Assembly: GCA_036351335.1 (NCBI GenBank)
Contig: JAZBOW010000332.1
Span: 1 to 7,025 of the forward strand
Length of the DNA stretch: 7,025 nucleotides
Direction: 5' to 3'
DNA from: UBA4459 sp036351335
GTDB taxonomy: Bacteria > Bacteroidota > Bacteroidia > Bacteroidales > F082
Shown: positions 1-5,935 of the stretch, piece after piece
Layout: each line of letters starts with the position of its first letter
How positions within the stretch are numbered: position 1 is the first letter of the stretch
Position numbers and translations under genes: made by a program
The notes under the pieces: generated by a model
Told to the model about the DNA's origin: nothing
Seen by the model: only the letters and a program-made list of their open reading frames with translations
Database searches by the model: none

Positions 1-21
1 CCAGTAACCAATTTCCAATGA

Positions 22-1638
22 TTACTTTTTTTTCTTGTAATCGATCGCAGCTTTGATAAAATGAACGAATAAGGGGTGCGGATACCTGACAGTACTTTTG
101 TATTCAGGATGAAACTGTACACCTACAAACCAGGGATGGTCTTTTAATTCAATAATCTCCACAAGGTCTTCCTTCGGATTGATACCCGCCAAACGCATTC
201 CTGATTTCTCAAATTCTACCCTGTATTTATTGTTGAACTCAAAACGATGTCTGTGTCTTTCGCTGACCATTTCCTGTTGATAAGCTACAAATGTTTTTGA
301 TTTTTTATCCAGTTGGCAATCATAAGCACCTAGTCTCATAGTGCCTCCCATATCTTCAATATCTTTTTGTCCTTCCATTATATCGATAACGGGATAAGGT
401 GTGTCAGGATTGATTTCAGTGGTATGCGCGCCCTTATACCCCAATACATTTCTTGAAAATTCGATTGCAGCACATTGCATCCCCAAGCATATACCTAAAA
501 ACGGAATATTATTTTCCCTTGCAAACCTGATAGCTTCAATTTTTCCTTCGATGCCTCTTCCACCAAACCCAGGAGCGACGAGAATACCATCCATTCCTTT
601 CAATAGTTTTTTAGTTGTTTTCACAGTTACCTGTTCTGAATGAATCAGCTTGATATTAACCTTGCATTCATTGGCAGAACCACCATGTACAAAAGATTCA
701 TTAATGGATTTGTAAGCGTCTTTCAACTCAACATATTTGCCAACAAGCGCAATATCCACTTCATGTTTTGGGTTTTTAAGCCTTTTCAGAAACTGCTCCC
801 AGTTACTGAGGTCGAATTCTTTCGGAATTTTTGTATGCGTTTTATTCAGCACAACAATGTCCAGCTTCTCTTCCTTCATTAAGATCGGCACATCATAAAT
901 GGTTTCTGCATCAATAGATTCAATTACTGAATCTTCAGTTACGTTGCAAAACTGGGCAATTTTTGTTTTTATGCCATCGCTCAAAACACGTTCTGTGCGG
1001 CATACGATAATGTCTGGCTGAACACCCTGTTCCAACATGGTTTTTACAGAATGCTGTGTAGGTTTTGTTTTGAGTTCACCGGCAGCTTTTAAAAAAGGTA
1101 CTAGTGTGAGATGAACCACAGCACAGTCGTGACCGAGTTCCCATTTCATCTGTCGCACCGTTTCCACGAAAGGAAATGACTCGATGTCACCTACAGTACC
1201 ACCAATTTCAGTAATCACAAAATCATAGTTGCCAGTTTCTCCTAAAATCTGAACGCTTCGTTTAATTTCATCTGTTATATGCGGAATTACCTGTACGGTT
1301 GTACCCAGGTATTCGCCTTTTCTTTCTTTTGTAATTACATTCAGGTAGATGCGTCCGGTCGTTACATTATTCGCCTGCGAAGTAGGCGTACTTGAAAATC
1401 TTTCGTAATGCCCCAGATCAAGGTCTGTTTCGGCGCCATCCTCTGTTACATAACACTCACCATGCTCATAGGGATTAAGTGTACCCGGGTCAACGTTGAT
1501 ATAGGGGTCAAGCTTTTGAATGGTTACGGAAAACCCGCGTCCCTGTAGAAGTTTAGCGAGTGAAGCGGAAATGATCCCTTTTCCAAGGGAAGATGAAACA
1601 CCGCCGGTTACGAAGATGTATTTTGCCTTTTTATTCAT
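22..1638 (-). CDS. pyrG: CTP synthase (glutamine-hydrolysing)
   Basis: This cytoplasmic enzyme makes CTP from UTP, ATP and glutamine, the last step of de novo pyrimidine nucleotide synthesis. The 538 residues match the usual family length. The N-terminal synthetase domain (about 1-270) opens with the P-loop-like TGGVSSSLGKG (Lys20) and carries ETDLDLGHYERF near residue 74 and EIGGTVGD with Glu144, the probable Mg-ATP ligands. The C-terminal class I glutamine amidotransferase domain (about 295-535) has the oxyanion loop PGFGGRG (356-362), nucleophile Cys384 in GICLGMQ, and His510/Glu512 in QFHPEYKS. The start MNKKAKYIFVTGG gives the normal distance to the P-loop. The tail ends in four lysines. 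The gene lies 135 bases behind gap on the same strand, and that spacer contains palindromes and a short upstream ORF ending in an ATGA overlap with this start. All catalytic residues are present and the identification is secure. Confidence 0.98.
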   Translation of the reverse strand: MNKKAKYIFVTGGVSSSLGKGIISASLAKLLQGRGFSVTIQKLDPYINVDPGTLNPYEHGECYVTEDGAETDLDLGHYERFSSTPTSQANNVTTGRIYLNVITKERKGEYLGTTVQVIPHITDEIKRSVQILGETGNYDFVITEIGGTVGDIESFPFVETVRQMKWELGHDCAVVHLTLVPFLKAAGELKTKPTQHSVKTMLEQGVQPDIIVCRTERVLSDGIKTKIAQFCNVTEDSVIESIDAETIYDVPILMKEEKLDIVVLNKTHTKIPKEFDLSNWEQFLKRLKNPKHEVDIALVGKYVELKDAYKSINESFVHGGSANECKVNIKLIHSEQVTVKTTKKLLKGMDGILVAPGFGGRGIEGKIEAIRFARENNIPFLGICLGMQCAAIEFSRNVLGYKGAHTTEINPDTPYPVIDIMEGQKDIEDMGGTMRLGAYDCQLDKKSKTFVAYQQEMVSERHRHRFEFNNKYRVEFEKSGMRLAGINPKEDLVEIIELKDHPWFVGVQFHPEYKSTVRYPHPLFVHFIKAAIDYKKKK

Positions 1639-1685
1639 GGGTTATGTATGCTACTTGAATAAAATAAGCATGCAAATAAACGATA

Positions 1686-1717
1686 AATAGTCCCCGATGC
1701 CTTCATAAAAGACTATT
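1686..1717 (-). promoter_or_regulatory. Possible hairpin in the pyrG leader
   Basis: On the minus strand AATAGTC (1717-1711) is exactly complementary to GACTATT (1692-1686). This would give a 7-bp stem with an 18-base loop, centred about 63 bases upstream of the pyrG start. No U-tract follows, so it is not an intrinsic terminator. The ATG of a 23-codon ORF that overlaps the pyrG start sits in the loop (1706-1704). The stem is short and AT-rich, so chance is a real possibility. A regulatory role is inference. Confidence 0.2.
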
Positions 1718-1718
1718 A

Positions 1719-1730
1719 ATTGTTAACAAT
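1719..1730. repeat. Perfect 12-bp palindrome upstream of pyrG
   Basis: ATTGTTAACAAT is identical to its own reverse complement. It lies about 80 bases upstream of the pyrG start, one base from the outer end of the possible leader hairpin. Its form would suit a dimeric DNA-binding protein, but no known operator is recognised. It is AT-rich, so coincidence cannot be excluded. Confidence 0.4.
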
Positions 1731-1760
1731 GTATCAAAAATTATTCAGGTGTATGTTCTG

Positions 1761-1772
1761 CTCAAATTTGAG
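1761..1772. repeat. Perfect 12-bp palindrome just after the gap stop codon
   Basis: CTCAAATTTGAG is its own reverse complement and begins one base after the stop codon of gap. As RNA it could form only a stem of about 4 bp, and no U-tract follows, so it is not a standard terminator. It could be a protein-binding site or a weak 3'-end structure for gap, or chance. Confidence 0.4.
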
Positions 1773-1773
1773 A

Positions 1774-3237
1774 TTAATAATATGTCGGACGTTTTACATT
1801 TCCCATCATTTTTGCTACCCTTATTACTTGCAATGTATAACCGAATTCATTGTCGTACCAGATGTATAGCACAATGTTCTTTTTATCTTCCGAAATTTTT
1901 GAGGCAAGGCTGTCAAAAACTGCTGTTGCTGGCTCACCAATAAAATCCGAAGAAACCGCATCAATAGCCGTTGAATATCTTACCTGGGCTACCAGTTCAC
2001 CTGTTAAAGCTGTTTTTCGCATAAGTTCATTAATTTCATCTATGCTGGTTTCCCTCTTTACTTCCAGCGACATTACAACCAGCGAAACATTAGGTGTGGG
2101 CACGCGAATGGCATTTCCGGTAAGCTTACCTTTTAAGGTAGGGACCGTTTTAGCAACGGCATTTGCAGCTCCGGTTTCTGTAATTACAAGGTTTAAAGGT
2201 GCAGAACGTCCCCTTCTGAATTTCTTGTGCATATTATCTAACAGGTTCTGGTCGTTGGTGTAGGAGTGTACGGTTTCAATATGTCCTTTTTCAATGCCTA
2301 GTTCCTTTTCAAGTACATATAGAATAGGAGCCGCAGCATTGGTAGTACAGGAAGCTGCTGAAAAAATGTTTTCCTTTTTATAATTCACATCTGCATGGTT
2401 AACCCCAAAAACAATATTTGGAATATCATCTTTGCCAGGTGCGGTTAACAGTACTTTACTTACACCTTTGGCTTTTAAATGCTTCCCTAAACCTTCACGG
2501 TCGCGGTAAATACCCGTGTTATCAATTAAAATGGCATTATGAATGTCGTACCTTGTATAATCTATGTCTTCGGGATTGTTGGTGGCCAGCATCAATACTT
2601 TGTGGCCGTTAATATAGATGGTTTGGTCATCTGTATCTTCGATAGCAACACCTCTGAATGGTCCATGTACAGAATCATGCCGGAACAGCGAGGCTCTTTT
2701 GGCAATTTGCCTTTCATCATTATTTCTTGTTACAATCGCCCTTACCCTGAGTTGGCGTCCATTCCCCTGGATAATGAGTTCGCGGGCCAGCAGACGTCCA
2801 ATCCTTCCAAATCCATATAGGATTACGTCAACAGGTTTATCAAAAGTAGCTTTGCTGCCAATCAGATGTTTTAGCTTGATCTTTATGAAATCTTCAAAAT
2901 CAACATAATTATCTTTTTCTTCTGTCCATTCTCTGTTGAGCCGTCCGATATCCAGTTTTGAAGGGCCGACACCACAATGAAGTATCGCTTTTGCCAGGTT
3001 TAACGAATCGATTACTTTCAGCGGTTTGTGAATGATGTTTTCCGCATAGGAGTGCCTGTAGAGAATTAAACTTGCGCTTCGGTCTATGAGCTGACTCCGG
3101 TAAAATACCAGTTCTATTGATTTTTCATAAAAAAGTTTTGATAAAACGCTGATAAACTCATTGGCTTGCATTTCGCGCAAGGCCCAATCATTGAGGGAGT
3201 CTTCGTAAGTGCCGTTGAAATTTTGGTGTTTTGTCAT
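1774..3237 (-). CDS. gap: Long-form glyceraldehyde-3-phosphate dehydrogenase
   Basis: The enzyme interconverts glyceraldehyde 3-phosphate and 1,3-bisphosphoglycerate with NAD(P) and phosphate, in glycolysis and gluconeogenesis in the cytoplasm. At 487 residues it is about 150 longer than classical GAPDH. Residues 1-135 are an extension with no motif that I recognise. The Rossmann domain begins at VDVILYGFGRIGR (136-148). The catalytic domain shows SAASCTTN with Cys297, His324 in VHSYTND, RVPTPNVS (378-385) and WYDNEFGY (460-467). The second active-site-helix cysteine found in many GAPDHs is alanine (A301). Where NAD-dependent enzymes have an N-D after the second Rossmann strand, this protein has V-T-R (169-171), which may allow NADP. 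From memory, long GAPDHs of this kind are known in Bacteroidota and some Proteobacteria, so the extension is a family trait rather than a fusion error. The ATG at 3237 is the first in-frame start and lies 46 bases after the rpoD terminator. The upstream bases are A-rich with no Shine-Dalgarno sequence. The direction of use in the cell is uncertain. Confidence 0.95.
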   Translation of the reverse strand: MTKHQNFNGTYEDSLNDWALREMQANEFISVLSKLFYEKSIELVFYRSQLIDRSASLILYRHSYAENIIHKPLKVIDSLNLAKAILHCGVGPSKLDIGRLNREWTEEKDNYVDFEDFIKIKLKHLIGSKATFDKPVDVILYGFGRIGRLLARELIIQGNGRQLRVRAIVTRNNDERQIAKRASLFRHDSVHGPFRGVAIEDTDDQTIYINGHKVLMLATNNPEDIDYTRYDIHNAILIDNTGIYRDREGLGKHLKAKGVSKVLLTAPGKDDIPNIVFGVNHADVNYKKENIFSAASCTTNAAAPILYVLEKELGIEKGHIETVHSYTNDQNLLDNMHKKFRRGRSAPLNLVITETGAANAVAKTVPTLKGKLTGNAIRVPTPNVSLVVMSLEVKRETSIDEINELMRKTALTGELVAQVRYSTAIDAVSSDFIGEPATAVFDSLASKISEDKKNIVLYIWYDNEFGYTLQVIRVAKMMGNVKRPTYY

Positions 3238-3282
3238 TGTGGATTTGGTTTTGATTATTTGAAGGAATAATGCTTTCCAAGC

Positions 3283-3321
3283 AAAAATAAAAAAAAGGCA
3301 ATCACCGAAAGTGTTGCCTTT
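3283..3321 (-). terminator. Intrinsic terminator after rpoD
   Basis: In the rpoD transcript AAAGGCAA-CAC pairs with GTG-(A)-TTGCCTTT around the 5-base loop TTTCG. This is an 11-bp stem with one bulged A (3294-3321), followed by a T-rich run of about 11 bases broken by one A (3293-3283). It starts 24 bases after the rpoD stop codon and ends 46 bases before the gap start. It therefore separates the htrA-rpoD unit from gap-pyrG and implies that gap has its own promoter in the short remaining spacer. No promoter could be picked out there with confidence. Confidence 0.88.
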
Positions 3322-3344
3322 AATAAAATGATTACAAATTAATG

Positions 3345-4211
3345 TTATTGTCCCAGATAAGCTTTTAAAAGCCTGCTTCGCGAGGTGTGTCGTAACCTGC
3401 GAATAGCTTTTTCTTTAATTTGCCGCACTCTTTCACGGGTTAAATTAAATTTTGAGCCTATCTCTTCGAGTGTTAACCCATGGTTCAATCCGATACCATA
3501 GTACATGTTTATTACGTCTCGCTCTTTTTCACTTAAAGTTGCTAATGAGCGTTGTATTTCTCTTCCAAGCGATTCATGCATCAGAAACTCATCTGTTTCA
3601 GGTGCATCTTTCGGAACAAAAAGATCGAGGAAATTTGTATCTTCATCAGCTACCAAAGGGGCGTCCATCGACACATAACGTGTGGCGATTTTCATAGCCG
3701 TATCAATTTTATGATCAGGCACTTCCATTTCATCCGCAATTTCATTTGCTGAAGGCGGACGTTCAAAACGTTGTTCGAGTTTTGAGGAGGTTTTCTTGAT
3801 CTTGTTTAATGATCCCACCTGGTTCAAAGGTAATCTAACAATTCTGGATTGTTCGGCAAGTGCCTGTAAAATGGATTGTCGGATCCACCATACTGCATAC
3901 GAAATGAACTTGAAACCGCGTGTTTCGTCAAATCGGCTTGCAGCTTTTATCAATCCTACATTACCTTCGTTAATCAGGTCAGGAAGACTTAAACCTTGGT
4001 TTTGATATTGTTTGGCAACTGAAACAACAAATCGAAGATTGGCCTTGGTAAGTTTTTCCAACGCCACATCATCACCACTTTTAATCCGTCGAGCTAATTC
4101 GACTTCCTCTTCAGCGGTGATCAAATCTTCTTTCCCAATCTCTTGTAAGTACTTGTCAAGTGAAGCAGTATTACGATTAGTAATTGATTTGGTGATTTTT
4201 AGCTGTCTCAT
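3345..4211 (-). CDS. rpoD: Primary (housekeeping) RNA polymerase sigma factor, Bacteroidota short form
   Basis: This sigma-70 subunit directs RNA polymerase to most promoters. The 288 residues begin almost directly with region 1.2 (about 17-48, SLDKYLQEIGKEDLI). Region 1.1 and the long non-conserved insert of the E. coli protein are missing. Region 2 (about 55-128) has the core-binding PDLINEGNVGLIKA and the melting and -10 recognition helix YAVWWIRQSILQALAEQSR (105-123). Region 3 spans about 130-205. Region 4 (about 215-285) ends in the helix-turn-helix LTLEEIGSKFNLTRERVRQI (247-266), which contacts the upstream promoter element. This architecture is that of Bacteroidota SigA, which is known to prefer TTG / TAnnTTTG promoters. 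The gene follows htrA by 82 bases on the same strand with no clear terminator between, and a strong terminator follows it. It could have its own promoter, but no good match is visible. Confidence 0.96.
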   Translation of the reverse strand: MRQLKITKSITNRNTASLDKYLQEIGKEDLITAEEEVELARRIKSGDDVALEKLTKANLRFVVSVAKQYQNQGLSLPDLINEGNVGLIKAASRFDETRGFKFISYAVWWIRQSILQALAEQSRIVRLPLNQVGSLNKIKKTSSKLEQRFERPPSANEIADEMEVPDHKIDTAMKIATRYVSMDAPLVADEDTNFLDLFVPKDAPETDEFLMHESLGREIQRSLATLSEKERDVINMYYGIGLNHGLTLEEIGSKFNLTRERVRQIKEKAIRRLRHTSRSRLLKAYLGQ

Positions 4212-4293
4212 AGTTTGTTTACTGAAAATTTATTCTCTGTGTGTAAAGAAAAGGACACGCAATTTCGGTATAATTATTCTAAATAGCAAATTT

Positions 4294-5757
4294 TTAACGC
4301 ATAAATTCATAAGAAATTCTTACTCCGTTCAGATATAAGCCATTTAGCCTAACAACCCCCGAATTTTTATTATTAAGTGCATCTTCAAGGCTTTCTTCCG
4401 AGTAGATATCTTCATCATTTATTTCTGTAATGATGAATCCTTCCGAAATGCCTCCTCTTTTAAGAATGCCACCCTGTACATCGCTAACTTTCAAACCGTT
4501 ATCAATACCAAGTTTGTTTTTCTCTTCTTGTGATATCTTTTTAAGTGACGCACCTAGAATTTCATTATAGAATGTTTCTCCGGCCTTAATGACGGCTACG
4601 GTCCCTTCTTCATTTTTTAGTGTTACTTTATAAGACAATAATTTATTGTCTCTGATTACATCTACTTTAACAATTTCACCGGGATTATGTTGACCAATGG
4701 TGCCCATTAATTCGGAAACTGTATTGATAGGTATTTCGTTTACGCTTAAAATGACATCTCCTTCAAGTATACCTGCTTCGTATGCACCGCCATTTTCAAC
4801 TACACCAGCCACGTAAATGCCATTCACTTCTTTCAATCCTAATTTATCAGCGAAAGCAGCATCAATATCCCTTATCTGCACACCAATATAGGCCCGTTGA
4901 ATCTCACCGAAGTTCATAAGGTCGGCCACTACTTTTTTCACAATGTTCACAGGTATGGCAAACGAATAGCCTTCGTACACACCCGTATGTGAAGCAATGG
5001 CGGCATTGATACCAATCAATTCACCGGTAGTATTAACCAGGGCGCCACCACTATTTCCACGGTTCACGGCAGCATCTGTTTGAATAAAAGATTCAATTGC
5101 TGAAGCTGCACCAAGTATATTGATATTTCGTGCTTTTGCACTTACAATTCCAGCAGTTACTGTTGACGTAAGGTTAAATGGGTTACCCACCGCCAGAACC
5201 CATTCGCCGATTTTAACAGCATCAGAATCACCAAACGAAAGGTAAACCAAATCATTGTCATCTACTTTTATTAAAGCCAAATCTGTTGTTGGATCGGTTC
5301 CGATAACCCGTGCTTCAAGTTCTTTGCGGTTATTGAAAGTTACAGTTATTTTATCGGCGCCTTCAACAACGTGGTTGTTGGTAACGATATAACCGTCATT
5401 TGAAATGATAACACCCGAACCAAACGCTACATAAGTATTATTCCTGTGTGGGTTGCCAAAATAGTATTTAAACGGCCCGAAGAAATCATCATATGAACGG
5501 CTTTTAACACTGATCTCAGTTTTTATATGTACCACCGCGTTTACTGATTTTTCTGCGGCCTGAATAAAATCGGCTTCCTGCGCAATTCGGTAGCTGGCAC
5601 TCATTGACGGTAGCTTTGTGGCATCGTATTGCTGCAACACTTGCTCCGTTTGCCTGTTATTTTTGTCCGATGGATCATTAAAAAATAAAGCAGCCAATAG
5701 CAGAATAACTAAAGTTCCTGCAGCTGCACCTAAAAAACTTTTTCCTACAGTTTTCAT
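4294..5757 (-). CDS. htrA: HtrA/DegP-type periplasmic serine protease with two PDZ domains
   Basis: This is an envelope quality-control protease/chaperone (S1C family) that degrades or refolds misfolded exported proteins. Of 487 residues, 8-27 form a hydrophobic N-terminal export or anchor segment (FLGAAAGTLVILLLAALFF) after a positive start. No clear Ala-X-Ala cleavage site follows, so the protein may remain membrane-anchored. The protease domain (about 60-280) has the triad His129 (TNNHVV), Asp159 (TTDLALIKV) and Ser236 (GNSGGAL). PDZ1 runs about 287-382, starting YIGVQI with AGILEGDVILSVN in its core. PDZ2 runs about 397-487 (LGASLKK, then ISEGFIITEINDEDI). The length fits two-PDZ DegP/DegQ proteins, and DegP versus DegQ cannot be decided from sequence alone. 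It is divergent from dapF across a 178-base spacer and lies upstream of rpoD. A purine-rich stretch precedes the ATG at 5757. Confidence 0.95.
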   Translation of the reverse strand: MKTVGKSFLGAAAGTLVILLLAALFFNDPSDKNNRQTEQVLQQYDATKLPSMSASYRIAQEADFIQAAEKSVNAVVHIKTEISVKSRSYDDFFGPFKYYFGNPHRNNTYVAFGSGVIISNDGYIVTNNHVVEGADKITVTFNNRKELEARVIGTDPTTDLALIKVDDNDLVYLSFGDSDAVKIGEWVLAVGNPFNLTSTVTAGIVSAKARNINILGAASAIESFIQTDAAVNRGNSGGALVNTTGELIGINAAIASHTGVYEGYSFAIPVNIVKKVVADLMNFGEIQRAYIGVQIRDIDAAFADKLGLKEVNGIYVAGVVENGGAYEAGILEGDVILSVNEIPINTVSELMGTIGQHNPGEIVKVDVIRDNKLLSYKVTLKNEEGTVAVIKAGETFYNEILGASLKKISQEEKNKLGIDNGLKVSDVQGGILKRGGISEGFIITEINDEDIYSEESLEDALNNKNSGVVRLNGLYLNGVRISYEFMR

Positions 5758-5798
5758 ACGCTATCTTTTTCTCTTGTATTTTTGTTTTGAAAACGACC

Positions 5799-5882
5799 GG
5801 CTGAAACCAAAATTATTTGCCGACTGTTAATTAATGTTAATCGATAGCGACAATAAAAGCTTGCATTTGTCAGGTTTCAGCC
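5799..5882. repeat. Perfect 10-bp inverted repeat flanking the htrA/dapF divergent promoter region
   Basis: GGCTGAAACC (5799-5808) and GGTTTCAGCC (5873-5882) are exact reverse complements, 64 bases apart, and the match stops at exactly 10 bases on both sides. The centres are 74 bases apart, close to seven helical turns. The left arm covers the expected start site of htrA and touches its -7 element. The right arm lies 10 bases upstream of the candidate -33 element of dapF. The arrangement would suit two half-sites of a shared regulator. No known regulator motif is recognised, so the role is inference. Confidence 0.5.
5808..5815 (-). promoter_or_regulatory. Candidate -7 promoter element for htrA
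   Basis: On the minus strand TAATTTTG is an exact match to the Bacteroidota -7 consensus TAnnTTTG. It would start transcription near 5801 and leave a leader of roughly 44 bases before the htrA ATG. No TTG is found at the expected -33 distance, where the sequence is TTAAC-rich. The call rests on the -7 element and its position alone. Confidence 0.35.
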
Positions 5883-5892
5883 TAAAAATTAG

Positions 5893-5919
5893 TTGAAATT
5901 TATATCATCAATTACTTTG
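5893..5919 (+). promoter_or_regulatory. Candidate promoter of dapF
   Basis: TTG at 5893-5895 and TTACTTTG at 5912-5919 (7 of 8 to TAnnTTTG) are separated by 16 bases, slightly shorter than the usual Bacteroidota spacing. Transcription would start near 5925, leaving a leader of about 11 bases before the dapF ATG. The downstream GNAT gene is probably read from the same promoter. Confidence 0.35.
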
Positions 5920-5935
5920 CCAAAAGACTAAAATC

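Noticed and set aside
1673..1680. TTTATTTG on the minus strand as a pyrG -7 element
   Set aside because: Seven of eight positions fit, but no TTG lies at the proper distance upstream. Such 7/8 matches are common in AT-rich DNA.
1690..1700. Gram-positive style pyrG control by repeated G addition at the transcript start (GGGG run on the minus strand)
   Set aside because: No promoter places the start at this run, and no terminator hairpin follows in the leader.
1761..1772. CTCAAATTTGAG as a gap terminator
   Set aside because: The stem would be about 4 bp with no U-tract directly after it.
3166..3237. A later GAPDH start at Met23, trimming the extension
   Set aside because: The first ATG is well placed after the terminator, and starting at Met23 would still leave over 110 residues of extension, so it does not change the interpretation.
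4212..4260. Promoter for rpoD with TAAATTTT as the -7 element
   Set aside because: The only upstream TTG is 27 bases away, too far for the Bacteroidota spacing, and the -7 element lacks the final G.
4012..4338. 108-codon open frame on the plus strand opposite the start of rpoD and the end of htrA, and similar plus-strand frames across 400-5830
   Set aside because: They are antisense shadows of strongly conserved minus-strand genes. Their translations show no family motif and biased composition.
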